Assembly: GCA_902769055.1 (NCBI GenBank)
Contig: CACXNL010000004.1
Location: forward strand, 38,586 to 102,585
DNA: 64,000 nt
Direction of reading: 5' to 3'
Source of the DNA: an uncultured Pseudomonadota bacterium
Lineage (GTDB): Bacteria; Pseudomonadota; Alphaproteobacteria; RUG11792
The translations under genes were made by a program, and so were the position numbers. The notes under the pieces were generated by a model. That model made no database searches and was not told where the DNA came from. It saw nothing but the letters and a program-made list of their open reading frames with translations. This document shows positions 1 to 9,147 of the stretch, one piece after another. How positions within the stretch are numbered: position 1 is the first letter of the stretch; each line of letters starts with the position of its first letter.

Positions 1-996
1 CTCAGCGGTGTCGCGATGGTCGCGATGATGAGTAGTTTACAAGTAGCACATGGTGCTGACGAAGTTCAGGAAACTATAATCGCCACGGCGTGTTTGGAAG
101 GTGGAAAAGGAATCAAAGGTGTGAGTTTTGATTGGCGCGTTGATGGCAAAATTTTGGTATTGAACAAGATTATAACTTCAGAATTACCTGATGAAGAGAA
201 TCCGAATGGTTTGATTAAATTGGGGATTGTTGTTCCTGGATGGTGGGAAGGGAAAAGCGTCCGCATAAAGGAAGGCGCATTTTCTGGACTAAATGCACCA
301 AACACCTTTAGACTGCATCTAGTGTTCAAAGAAGAAAATGGTCAGCGCGTCATGATGCCGAAAGATTGTAGTCACATGTTTGAAGATTCACATTCAATAG
401 TGAGCATTGATTTCAGTGGTGCGGATGTTAGTCATGTGACTTCGATGGCGAACATGTTCGCAAACTGTACACGCCTCTCAACATTAGATTTGAGGACTTT
501 TAATTTAGAAACAGATGATAGCGAACGTATACACGGAATAATTAAAGATTGTGCTGGCTTGATGAAGGTGATGATATCAAAGATAACCCGGGATCCTAAG
601 GAAACTCTAACTACGATGCTTGGCGAAGAAGTAGACATAAACAAAAATGATGGAAATATCATAAACGTCGCGAATAAAAACAATTTCATAAATTTCGATG
701 TTATCGTTGATAAGAATACCCTGCGTAGAAATGACGAAAATGCAACGACTAATGAGAACCCCACAATGTCTTCTTCGGAATCGGAGAACGTTCAAACGCC
801 GAACCATCGAACGACACAAACCAAAAGGGTAAGCAACTTAGAGGAGCACAATCAACCAAAAGATAAGCACGAAAAAGACGCAAAGACAATGCCAATTGAT
901 GTACATCAAGTAAAGCACAAAAAGCCTTGGTACACTCCTATAGTTAGACTTTGTAGCTGGGTAAAATGCAAAGTTTTGTCATGGTTCGGATACTAG
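1..996 (+). CDS. Secreted BspA-type DUF285 leucine-rich repeat protein, copy 1 (5' end cut by window edge)
   Basis: The reading frame is open from base 1, so the start codon lies left of the window; the first visible residues are the hydrophobic half of a signal peptide ending near AHGA. Bases 355-580 encode DUF285 (BspA-type) repeats with the usual MF..C..L..LDL..F spacing (MFEDSHS, MFANCTR, LDLRTF). A Lys/Asn/Glu-rich linker follows, and the protein ends in the Trp-rich tail (WYTPI, SW, VLSWF) shared with four paralogs in this window. DUF285 proteins are surface or secreted repeat proteins in other bacteria; the role here is not known. A strong terminator follows directly. Family assignment is confident, function is not. 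Confidence 0.85.
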   Translation, partial: LSGVAMVAMMSSLQVAHGADEVQETIIATACLEGGKGIKGVSFDWRVDGKILVLNKIITSELPDEENPNGLIKLGIVVPGWWEGKSVRIKEGAFSGLNAPNTFRLHLVFKEENGQRVMMPKDCSHMFEDSHSIVSIDFSGADVSHVTSMANMFANCTRLSTLDLRTFNLETDDSERIHGIIKDCAGLMKVMISKITRDPKETLTTMLGEEVDINKNDGNIINVANKNNFINFDVIVDKNTLRRNDENATTNENPTMSSSESENVQTPNHRTTQTKRVSNLEEHNQPKDKHEKDAKTMPIDVHQVKHKKPWYTPIVRLCSWVKCKVLSWFGY

Positions 997-1003
997 ACGG
1001 AAT

Positions 1004-1033
1004 AACGAGTGAGCCAAACAAGGCTCACTCGTT
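1004..1033 (+). terminator. Rho-independent-type terminator of DUF285 copy 1
   Basis: A perfect 12-bp stem (1004-1015 with 1022-1033) with a 6-base loop lies 7 bases after the stop codon and is followed by a short T-rich run. Confidence 0.85.
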
Positions 1034-1286
1034 GTGTTTTACATGGCGATGGGGGAATGATGAATTGGCTAACAAATGTATGCCAATAAACGAAAATAAT
1101 AAACATTGGAAGCTCTAGACGCACCCGGCTCCAGAATTGAAAAAAATCCACAAATACAATAAAATGTGAACAGCTGGTCGTTTGGCTTTTGCGAAGGATA
1201 TACGAATTTGGTCAGGACAGAAATGTAGCAGCCATAAGTGTTGGATTTCGGGTTTTGCTGGAGCGATCAGCCTCGTGGAGAATGCA

Positions 1287-1763
1287 ATGAGCTTTAAAGG
1301 TGACCTGGATATTTGGCGAGAATTTGCGCAAGATTTAAAGAAACTAGATAAAAGCCATGAGCGATACGTTTATTTACCTGCTTCCCCTCCCCGTTCACCA
1401 ACAAGCAGGAGAAAATACAACAATAACGAATTGATTGCTTTGAAGAACAACATAAGTCCGATGGGGCATGTTTCTGTGGAAATTCTTCCACGTGCCGCAA
1501 TAAAAAAATTTCGCGCTCAAAGAAGCATAGATCTTCACGGATATACTCGCGAAATCGATAAAACTCTCGAAAATTTTTGTGCAAGATGTATCGTAGATGG
1601 GATCCGGGAAGTGTTCATAATAACCGGCAAAGGACAGGGAATAGTCAAGACAGCAACGCAACAGTGGGTGCGTTCTCACCCGGAGTTTGTCATCGGCTTT
1701 TTTGAAGTAAGAGATTCCGTGGGAGAAAGTGGAGCATATGGGGTTAGGTTAAGGAGGAAATAA
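1287..1763 (+). CDS. Smr-domain protein
   Basis: A 158-residue protein whose C-terminal half is a Smr (MutS2-related) domain: it shows the LHG motif in SIDLHGYT and the TGKG motif in IITGKGQG, both typical of Smr nucleases. The N-terminal third is a short charged helix plus a Ser/Pro-rich linker. The frame extends upstream to 1182, but I chose the ATG at 1287 because GGAG at 1277-1280 sits 6 bases before it and the upstream residues look non-coding. Stand-alone Smr proteins are nucleic-acid nicking enzymes linked to recombination or ribosome rescue; which applies here cannot be told. It converges with the methyltransferase 5 bases downstream. Confidence 0.8.
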   Translation: MSFKGDLDIWREFAQDLKKLDKSHERYVYLPASPPRSPTSRRKYNNNELIALKNNISPMGHVSVEILPRAAIKKFRAQRSIDLHGYTREIDKTLENFCARCIVDGIREVFIITGKGQGIVKTATQQWVRSHPEFVIGFFEVRDSVGESGAYGVRLRRK

Positions 1764-1768
1764 GGCAC

Positions 1769-2530
1769 CTACACGTTTCCGTTAATCTTTTCCTGCATTA
1801 CACTGATATTTAATTCGTTCATTCTCGCTATAGCTCTGTCAAAATATTCCTCAGACAACTCGCATCCAATAAAATTTCGTGATTGGTTATACGAAGCAAT
1901 CGCGGTCGTTCCCGAACCAGCAAAACAATCCAAAACAGTATCTCTTTCGTTGGAATGCTTGATAATCAGATCCTCGATCAATGCAAGCGGCTTTTGCGTC
2001 GGGTGAAACCGCCCCTTGTCGTGGCATATCGGATAGCGATAAACGCCGTTATCATACTGTGAATGAAACGTCGGATTGCCTCCCTTTACGCCCAAAACAG
2101 CGATTTCTCTCGCATTTGTCAGGTAATTGGTTTTGCTATTCAGGGGCACGGGGTTCGTTTTAAGCCATTCAATCAATCGAATTTGTTTAAATCCAGCTTT
2201 GTCAAAATACTCCTTTAATGTCGTCAATTTCCATACATCATAAAAACAAATTAACGTCCCCCCCTTCTTTAATATGCGATACATCTCACGTATGACGACA
2301 TCCAATCCAGTAAAACCAAAATCCCAATTTCCGAAATCCATAGAAACACGAAACCTGTCAGTGTCCTTGCCAGTTGTTTCCCCAGATTGAAAATTCGTAT
2401 CACGCGACACCTCGTACGGCGGATCAATCAAAACTAAATCTATGGAACCGCTTTGTACATGTTGTAACATCCGAAAACAACTTTCATGCGTAAAAGTAAC
2501 GGCTAATCGAGACAACAAACTTAGATTCAA
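1769..2530 (-). CDS. Solitary DNA N6/N4 methyltransferase, beta-class motif order
   Basis: A 253-residue SAM-dependent DNA methyltransferase. The catalytic DPPY motif is near residue 38 (VLIDPPYE) and the SAM-binding motif DCFAGSGTT near residue 200, with the likely target-recognition region between them (residues 60-150); this order is that of beta-class enzymes. It is shorter than CcrM and lacks room for its extra C-terminal domain, so GANTC specificity should not be assumed. No restriction endonuclease is adjacent, so it is probably an orphan epigenetic enzyme. The start is uncertain: the frame opens with TTG at 2530 and has no clear ribosome-binding site. Seven consecutive G (plus-strand C at 2258-2264) encode part of KKGG. 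Confidence 0.85.
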   Translation of the reverse strand: MNLSLLSRLAVTFTHESCFRMLQHVQSGSIDLVLIDPPYEVSRDTNFQSGETTGKDTDRFRVSMDFGNWDFGFTGLDVVIREMYRILKKGGTLICFYDVWKLTTLKEYFDKAGFKQIRLIEWLKTNPVPLNSKTNYLTNAREIAVLGVKGGNPTFHSQYDNGVYRYPICHDKGRFHPTQKPLALIEDLIIKHSNERDTVLDCFAGSGTTAIASYNQSRNFIGCELSEEYFDRAIARMNELNISVMQEKINGNV

Positions 2531-3051
2531 AACTACTCAATGCCAATACAGTATATACTCGACACCGCTTTTGCATGCTTTTTCATTTTTATTGCCTGGA
2601 CATTATTTGGTTAAAGATTTATGCCTATAGGTTGTTAGACTTAATCTCACTACTCGCCCATTACAGCGTAAATCCAGAATGTAAGCGTGCTTTAACGGAA
2701 TACGTGGTAAAAGCAGACTTTGGAATTAAGATTTTATTTTATAAATAAATTGTAAATTCATTTGTGGAAAAGAACACAAAAATGGAAAATAAACAGCGGC
2801 AACATAAACAGAAAACGTACTTGCGCAATTTTTGTAAGATCTGACATAAACCGGAGTATAAGATAAAACACAAGAAAATAACCTAAAACCTGTATGTTCA
2901 TACAGGTAATTTGCCTACAAAAGTGAACCGAGTAATTAAATACTGGCATAGAACTGCAACGAGTAAATCAGCCCCCCCACAGAGATCTCGTCAACATGCA
3001 CTTGACACAAGGTGCTTCGGGTGGCTCATTCTGATCCACCCGTCACTTATT
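2531..3051. other. Gap with a G7 tract; no convincing gene
   Basis: About 520 bases between the methyltransferase start and the end of DUF285 copy 2. A minus-strand frame at 2758-2949 could encode 63 hydrophobic residues but has no ribosome-binding site. On the minus strand a TTGACG box is followed 10 bases later by seven G (plus-strand C at 2972-2978), reminiscent of the poly-G promoter module at 36094. The last 70 bases carry the conserved 3' flank of the DUF285 genes. Confidence 0.5.
3018..3042 (-). terminator. Terminator of DUF285 copy 2
   Basis: A 7-bp stem (CGGGTGG at 3018-3024 with CCACCCG at 3036-3042) lies just past the stop codon. The surrounding 45 bases closely match the flank downstream of DUF285 copy 5 (53125-53182). 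Confidence 0.6.
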
Positions 3052-4185
3052 TTAGTGTCCGAACCATGATAAAACTTTACGTTTTGCCCAACCGAAAAAC
3101 TTGACCACAGGAATATTCCACCTCTGTTCTTGCTTTATTTTTCTCACTTCAATTGCTTTCGGCTTCGCTTTCTCTTTCTGGATATGTGCGCCCATTTGTG
3201 ATGCCGGATTCAAAATTTTAGTACCCTTCCGTATTTCGCTAACCGGCTCATCTAATTCCACGTTTGCAATTGGCTTCGCTTGTGTAACAGTCCGTTCTCC
3301 TTTATTACGAAAAATGGTACCCTGCTCTTTGAATTTTGGGCTTGTCGAATTTCCTGGTTTTTTCAATGTTCTTTCGCTGACAAACTTTAAAACCTTCCGC
3401 GGCATCGACCTAACAATCTCCAACCATGAAGAAAGAGGCACAAACTCGGTGTTGTTTAACGCGCCTGAAGCTCCCCTATCCTTTGCACTAGTGTCATCTG
3501 TAATAATCTGGCAAAGCCTCGCCATTTGTTCAGATTCGTTAATGCTAAACGTTTCCCCATAATCATTCAATCGCTCCTTCTGTTCTTCCGCAAACGAAGA
3601 TATATTCAGCTTTCTTAAGTTTTTGCACCCGCTACACATTCTGCGGACTCTTGTATCGAATGTGTTTTCTGTATCAAAAGCTCGTAAATCCAACTCGGAA
3701 ATGTTTGTGCATCCATAAAACATACCCTGCATTGCCCCTACCTGACTCGTATCCACGCCACTGAAATCAATGTCGTATATCGAGGTCGAACCAGCAAATA
3801 AGTTACGACAATCCTTGGGAAACCTAACCTTCCTACCACATCGCTCTTCGAAAACCAAATGCAATTTAACTTTTTCAAAGGCAAGACCTCGGAATGCTGC
3901 AGGCGCTATTTCAATCCTCTCAAATTCAGTTGCACCAATGATAATCTTTACATCGACCATTGTATCCGGAATTTCGCTAAAATGTAGACCGTCCAATCTC
4001 ATTGCTTGACCCCTATTCGCTCCGCCCCAGTAAAAACACAAAGGCAGACCATCTACTCTTTTATCAAAGAAGGTATCGACAACATCCACAGTAAACTTCT
4101 GTACTACCGGAGCACCATTGGCTCACGCACCGCTAATCATCGCGACCATCAGGGCACCACTAAACAAACAGGCTCTCGCATTCAT
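3052..4185 (-). pseudogene. DUF285 leucine-rich repeat protein, copy 2, with in-frame TGA in the signal peptide
   Basis: The frame from the ATG at 4185-4183 encodes a signal peptide start (MNARACLFSGALMVAMISGA) that matches its paralogs. Codon 21 (4125-4123) is TGA, after which the same frame runs on without interruption for 356 codons: ANGAPVVQ, DUF285 repeats (LFAGSTS, MFYGCTN, LDLRAF), a basic linker and the shared tail (WNIPVV, VLSWF). TGA is a normal stop in this genome (lepA, alr and suhB end with it), so this is most simply a nonsense mutation that removes secretion. Translation from the GTG at 4089 would give an intact but signal-less protein. The well-preserved downstream frame suggests the lesion is recent or tolerated. 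Confidence 0.75.
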
Positions 4186-5110
4186 TCTCACGCACCCTAT
4201 AAAAATCCTATAAGCGATTGCGCCTCCGTTCCCATTGTAACATGTTTTTTATAGGATATGTAACAATTAGACAACTTTTTACAAAAAAATACTTAAACAA
4301 GAGATTTATATAACCTTTTCCAATTACAATGACAAAATTTCGCCTCATTTAGTAACTTGGTCATATCATCAATTCCAAATTCAAGTCTACCGCATATTTT
4401 ATTCGACAAAAGTACATCGTAACTTTTCTTTTATTCTCGTAGTCAAGTCTGACTACTATTTGAATAAGAAACATGAAACATAACCTCGTTACCCACTATG
4501 ACATCACGAATCGGAATACGACTGCGCTGTAATAAACAGGAAAATTTTGCAACATCCAGATTCTATACCAATTTTCGACCACTACGCAGTAGCGTAAGCG
4601 TGTATTAACCATGGATTTGTCATACTTGTTGTCAGCCCCAACATAAAACCGTCGCAAAGTCTTAAGTTTCAAAAATACTTACTGGTAAGGGAAATCATAG
4701 CAACGACATTTATGCCAAGAAACGCTGAAAAAGCAGCACATCTGAACCACTTTATCGAAAGAAAACACTACCCCGAACAACTTACTTACGTGTTCCAATA
4801 CCACGCGATTACTTAATTTTGTCAAGGCTCCGTCTTCCGCATTCTGTTGCCACTGGATAACAACTTCGTCGTACCAATGACGCATCCGAAATCATCAACA
4901 ACAAATAATCTTGCAGCACACACAGACCGGTGTACCATCACCCCCCTAAGAAGCATAAAAGACTGTGCTCATAAACCATCCCAATGAATAACAAAAATAC
5001 ATTTACTATTACCCGCAGAAATTAAAACGAGATTTATACGAAATATTTTAGCGCCAACAAAAATAACGCAAAAAAGAAGCCCTGATAAATACAAAAGTCA
5101 ACATGCAAAT
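4186..5110. other. 925-base region without a recognisable gene
   Basis: AT-rich sequence between DUF285 copy 2 and the terminator of the large secreted protein. A minus-strand frame at 4679-4885 encodes 68 residues starting MRHWYDEVV; it contains charged and hydrophobic stretches but I do not recognise it. An inverted repeat (GTAGTCA at 4439-4445, TGACTAC at 4450-4456) could form a small hairpin or operator. The 4186-4260 stretch should hold the promoter of DUF285 copy 2, but it does not show the poly-G module seen at copies 3 and 4. Confidence 0.4.
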
Positions 5111-5141
5111 ATAGAGCTTCTTTTTATACTTGAAGCTCTAT
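5111..5141 (-). terminator. Terminator of the large secreted protein gene
   Basis: A perfect 10-bp stem (ATAGAGCTTC at 5111-5120 with GAAGCTCTAT at 5132-5141) around an AT-rich 11-base loop, 20 bases after the stop codon at 5162. Confidence 0.75.
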
Positions 5142-5161
5142 AAGAGAATTTTGATATATTG

Positions 5162-8100
5162 CTACTTCTGCTGCTCTGCAAGTCCTAGATTTACCTTCTC
5201 AATAACCTTAGCCGTTGCGGCTAATTGTTCTGATAACGTCGTCAAAGATTGCAAATCATCAGATGTATTCATAGCAACAGTCACTGGAGTAAAATCACTT
5301 ACAGGCTTTGCCTCCGTTGATTCATTGCTGTTTGATGATGACTTCTCAGAAACACTAGTGCCACTCACCCCTTCTTTTTTCACCTCTTGGTTCGATGTTT
5401 GCTCTGATTGTTTCACTTCTGGCTCCGTTTTGGCATTTTTGTCTTCAGCAGCCTTAGTTTCGTTCGCGCCTTTAACACTTGTTTTTTCCGTCACCGATTC
5501 GCTAGCATCTTTTGACGACTCAACGCCAACTTCTTGCTTACCAGCTGAAACATCCGGAGCTTCTGATTTTACTTCTTCAGTAACCTTCTCCGATCCAGCG
5601 CTCACAGTATCCGCTTTTTCGGAAGATTGCTCATTTACGGCATCCTTTTTGGGTTCTTCAGTTATCTTCTCTTCTTTAACCTCAGTAGCTACTTTACTCT
5701 GTACTTGCGCACCGTTTACTTGTTCTCCATTTACGGCAACTACTGGTTCTGTTTTTGTTCCATTTTCAACTACTGTTGTTTGCATCGCTTCCGGAACTTG
5801 TTGTTGCGAAATCTCTGACTTTGCAACTTCAGCAGGCTTAATCTCAGCATTTAACACCGCTGGAACCGGCTGATTTATCCCTTCAGCTTTTTGTTCAGCA
5901 ACGATATTTTCAGTACTAGCACTCTGTTGCTCGATTGCTACCCCCTTTTCATTACTTGGGGCAATAGGTGTAACTGCTAATTCATTAGTTGGGGTCGTGG
6001 CGAACGTATCACTCGGTACGGATATTGGAGTGTTAACCGGATTTTGAACCTGAATTTCCGGTTTTGCTTCTCCTGTGCTTACTACGGGTTGAACTTGTTG
6101 TAAGACAAAAGGCACTTGGTTATTGACAGGAACGACTGTTCCATTGCCACTTGTAGCAACCGGCATCTCGACATTTGTTGCGGAAGTTGTAATCTCCGGC
6201 GCAATCATTACATCACTTTTCACATTAGTACTTTTTATTTGCTCTTCATTTGGTGTAACGATTGCCTCAGAATTTGTTTGCGGGACAACACTACTCTGAG
6301 GAACCGCATTCATGACGACGCCTTGCATACCGATATTTTGTAATGGTTCGCCTTTCACTTTGTCATTTACAAGCAATTTCTGCGTTACTTCATCTCCTGA
6401 AGGTATGGTAGCCTCCACATGTTCCTGAGCTGTAGGAACGCTTCCTTCTGTGGGCAATGTCTCGTTAGACATCGCGTCTATCTTCGGCTTATTCGTCGAG
6501 TTTTGAAGTGCATTGTCTTTGTCAAGATCATCAATTTTGTCGTCTAAAATTTCTAATTTTTTGTCAACATTGATATTGTTCCTCTCGGTATCTTTCTCTA
6601 TTTTCTCGATTTTCTCCAAAATTTTATTTAGAGTATCTTGGTTGACCTCTACCTTTTTTGCACCGTCTGTCTTTTCGCCATCAGCTGTTTTATCAGATTT
6701 ATCTGAAGGAACTTCGGTATCAGCACTCTTCTCGGTAAGTTTTTTCTCTTCTTTTTTAGCATTTACTTTTTCCTTCTGAGAAACAACCGACTCACCTTCA
6801 CTTTTTTCTTTGTCGTTTTCTTTTGTAACATTCTCAGATTTCTTTGCTTCACGTTCATCAACGCTCCTATCAAGCTGACTTTCTGACTTGTCAGCCACTT
6901 CTTTTACTGAATTTTCACCTTGCGTTTTTTCAGCATCTTGTATTTTCTTGTCACTGACCTCTTCCTCAGATTTGCCCTCAGCATTTGAAACTTCAGCATC
7001 CTTCGACTTTTCTTCAATCTCTTTTTTAGGTTGCTCCGTCGTATCAGCTTTTTCAGCTTTGTCGGAAGAAGATTTGACCTCTGCTACATCCTCAGAACTC
7101 GCTTCAGAAACCGTCTCAACAGTAGCTTTCTCGCTATCCGAATTATTCACTGATTTTTGAGCTTCTTCGGTATCACCCAACGATTTGGTCTCCTCTGCCT
7201 TATCATCCAAGACACCATTCTTTTCGTTCAAAGCGATAGTCAAAAGATTGAGCGTTTCCTTAATCGATGCAACATCATCCTTTACTTCTTTGATGTCTTC
7301 GACATTTTCCTTCATGTCTTTGACATCTTTCTTCAGTTCAGCATCAACTTGTCCATCACCTTTTTCGAGCTTGCTTTGAGCCTGCGTCGCGATGAAATTC
7401 GAAGCTGTTTCTTTTGCAGCCTCTGCGTCAGTTTGCGCCGTTGGTATACTAGCAACTTGTCCTGTTGGCGCTTGCCCTAAAGCGACTTGTCCGGAATTAG
7501 GTTGCGGCGGTAATGGTATTCCTAGGTTCTGTTGTGGTGTTGCCTCAATCTGAGATTGTGTTTGCCCACTTGCCCCTGGAATTGCCGTCCCCATCGTGGT
7601 CGGCTGTTGTACAGGAGGCACAACTCCTTCATTGCCTGTCGTAATCGCAGGTGTCGATGCCGTCGTGTTAGCTATAGAAACAGGTGTACCCACAGCCCCT
7701 GCTGCGTTTCCAGCTACAGTGCCTGGTATCGTTTCGGTACTTTGAGGGGTAGCATTCAACACCACCGGCACTGATGAAGGGATTACGCTTGAAGTTGCGG
7801 CACTAGCAGCACTTGTATTCTCAGCATTTTGCAACGGCGTCTCAGGCGCCGCATTAGTTAATGCTGGCTGAGCCGATACCGCTGGAGTTGTTGTTGCCTT
7901 CTCAGCATTGATATTTTGTGATGGCGTTGTTACAACCGGTACTTCAGGTAAGGTTACCGCCGGAGGCACTGGTATCGATGCTGTTTCTGCACTACTCGCT
8001 ACTGACGGATTTAAACTTGGTTCGGCTTGTGGCGATGTTGGCAAAACATTTTCCTGTGCTGCCGTATTTGGCGCCTGGTTCACAACTGGAGTTTGTGGCA

Positions 8101-9028
8101 ACACCTCAGATGAAACATTGCCAGGTACCGACTGTGCCGGTGCTTCCGGAATTGCTACATTTTCGGTGCTGACATTTTGTGGTGGCGTTGTTACAACCGG
8201 CACTTCAGGTAAAGTTACCGCCGGAGGTACTGGTATCGACGCTGTTTCCGCATTACTTGCCGGTAATGGATTTAAACTGGGTTCGGCTTGTGGCGGTGTC
8301 AGCAAGACACTCTCTTGTGCTGCCATATTTGGTGCCTGGTTCACAACTGGAGTTTGTGGCAACACCTCAGATGGAACATTGCTAGGTATCGGTTGAGCCG
8401 GTGGTTCCGGAATTGCTGTATTTTCAGCACTGACATTTGGCGACGGGGTTGCAACAACTGGCACCTCAGGTAAAGGTACTGGTACCGATGCTGTTTCTGC
8501 ACTACTAGCCTGCGGTTGCTGGGTACCCTCTTGAACTACTGCATTTTGCGCCACAGGTTGTACTGGAGCATTTTGTGCCGGCGCTTCAGTTGGTACGCCC
8601 TCATTTTGGTTCGTAGGAGAAACCGCAGGTGATCCACTACCAAAAAGACCATTTAGTAACGCATTGCCATCTTGTTGTTGCGCTCCCGCTTGCGCGGCTC
8701 CGTCAGTCCCAGCCTGAGCTTCTGGCGCTGATACCACGCTAGCAGTCGCCTGTGTTGATGAGATAGGTGTCGTAGCTCCAGGAACAGCCGGTATCGGCGG
8801 CGGAATAGGAATCCCATTTTGATCTACAGGAGGTTGAGGCTGTTGTTCTCTCCCTCCTGGCATATCTGTTCCAAAAGCATCATTTATTGCCTGATTTTGT
8901 TGCTCCTGATTTGCTTGTTCGCCTGGCGCATTTTGCTGCTCAGGTTGTGCTTGCTCAGCAGCGGAACTTTCAATATTTACCCCCAAAGCGAGTGGAGTAA
9001 GCAAAACTAACAACTTTTTATTCATCAT
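5162..9028 (-). CDS. Large secreted low-complexity repeat protein (1288 aa)
   Basis: It begins with a signal peptide (MMNKKLLVLLTPLALGV, likely cut near SSAAEQ). The ATG at 9028 is preferred over the GTG at 9037 because GAGAGG lies 8 bases before it. The first 500 residues are rich in Pro, Ala, Gln, Val and Thr and contain tandem units of about 83-87 residues built around ETASIPVP, LPEVPVV and VLPQTPVVNQAP (bases about 7970-8500, unit starts 249 and 261 bases apart). The middle is Lys/Glu/Ser-rich with a coiled-coil-like stretch (ILEKIEKIEK, DDKIDDL). The C-terminal third mixes both compositions. No enzymatic domain or membrane anchor is visible. I infer an extended surface or secreted protein; no family is recognised. 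Confidence 0.8.
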   Translation of the reverse strand: MMNKKLLVLLTPLALGVNIESSAAEQAQPEQQNAPGEQANQEQQNQAINDAFGTDMPGGREQQPQPPVDQNGIPIPPPIPAVPGATTPISSTQATASVVSAPEAQAGTDGAAQAGAQQQDGNALLNGLFGSGSPAVSPTNQNEGVPTEAPAQNAPVQPVAQNAVVQEGTQQPQASSAETASVPVPLPEVPVVATPSPNVSAENTAIPEPPAQPIPSNVPSEVLPQTPVVNQAPNMAAQESVLLTPPQAEPSLNPLPASNAETASIPVPPAVTLPEVPVVTTPPQNVSTENVAIPEAPAQSVPGNVSSEVLPQTPVVNQAPNTAAQENVLPTSPQAEPSLNPSVASSAETASIPVPPAVTLPEVPVVTTPSQNINAEKATTTPAVSAQPALTNAAPETPLQNAENTSAASAATSSVIPSSVPVVLNATPQSTETIPGTVAGNAAGAVGTPVSIANTTASTPAITTGNEGVVPPVQQPTTMGTAIPGASGQTQSQIEATPQQNLGIPLPPQPNSGQVALGQAPTGQVASIPTAQTDAEAAKETASNFIATQAQSKLEKGDGQVDAELKKDVKDMKENVEDIKEVKDDVASIKETLNLLTIALNEKNGVLDDKAEETKSLGDTEEAQKSVNNSDSEKATVETVSEASSEDVAEVKSSSDKAEKADTTEQPKKEIEEKSKDAEVSNAEGKSEEEVSDKKIQDAEKTQGENSVKEVADKSESQLDRSVDEREAKKSENVTKENDKEKSEGESVVSQKEKVNAKKEEKKLTEKSADTEVPSDKSDKTADGEKTDGAKKVEVNQDTLNKILEKIEKIEKDTERNNINVDKKLEILDDKIDDLDKDNALQNSTNKPKIDAMSNETLPTEGSVPTAQEHVEATIPSGDEVTQKLLVNDKVKGEPLQNIGMQGVVMNAVPQSSVVPQTNSEAIVTPNEEQIKSTNVKSDVMIAPEITTSATNVEMPVATSGNGTVVPVNNQVPFVLQQVQPVVSTGEAKPEIQVQNPVNTPISVPSDTFATTPTNELAVTPIAPSNEKGVAIEQQSASTENIVAEQKAEGINQPVPAVLNAEIKPAEVAKSEISQQQVPEAMQTTVVENGTKTEPVVAVNGEQVNGAQVQSKVATEVKEEKITEEPKKDAVNEQSSEKADTVSAGSEKVTEEVKSEAPDVSAGKQEVGVESSKDASESVTEKTSVKGANETKAAEDKNAKTEPEVKQSEQTSNQEVKKEGVSGTSVSEKSSSNSNESTEAKPVSDFTPVTVAMNTSDDLQSLTTLSEQLAATAKVIEKVNLGLAEQQK
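7970..8510 (-). repeat. Tandem 83-87-residue repeats inside the large secreted protein
   Basis: The conserved element encoding AETAS recurs at 7977-7990, 8238-8251 and 8487-8500. The bases between are highly similar, giving two full units and a partial third. Such in-frame repeats can change copy number by recombination. Confidence 0.8.
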
Positions 9029-9147
9029 AAAAAACACCTCTCATCTAACAAACGGGGGCGTCTCCCCATAAACTTCTTAATTCAATTATTCCGATAAATA
9101 GTTAATATTTAGTTAAATTTTCAAACTTTTTTGGAAAACAGTGGCTC

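Noticed and set aside
2758-2949. Small membrane protein on the minus strand
   Set aside because: AT-rich hydrophobic translation without ribosome-binding site; kept only as a note with the G7 tract.
4123-4125. TGA read as tryptophan (genetic code change)
   Set aside because: Several core genes, for example lepA, alr and suhB, end with TGA at the expected length, and Trp is encoded by TGG throughout.
5130-5873. Plus-strand frame of 247 codons opposite the large secreted protein
   Set aside because: It is a Ser/Phe/Thr-rich mirror of Lys/Glu codons on the other strand; no start signal and no protein-like pattern.
7908-8396. Plus-strand repeat frame of 162 codons
   Set aside because: Antisense image of the tandem repeats in the gene at 5162-9028.
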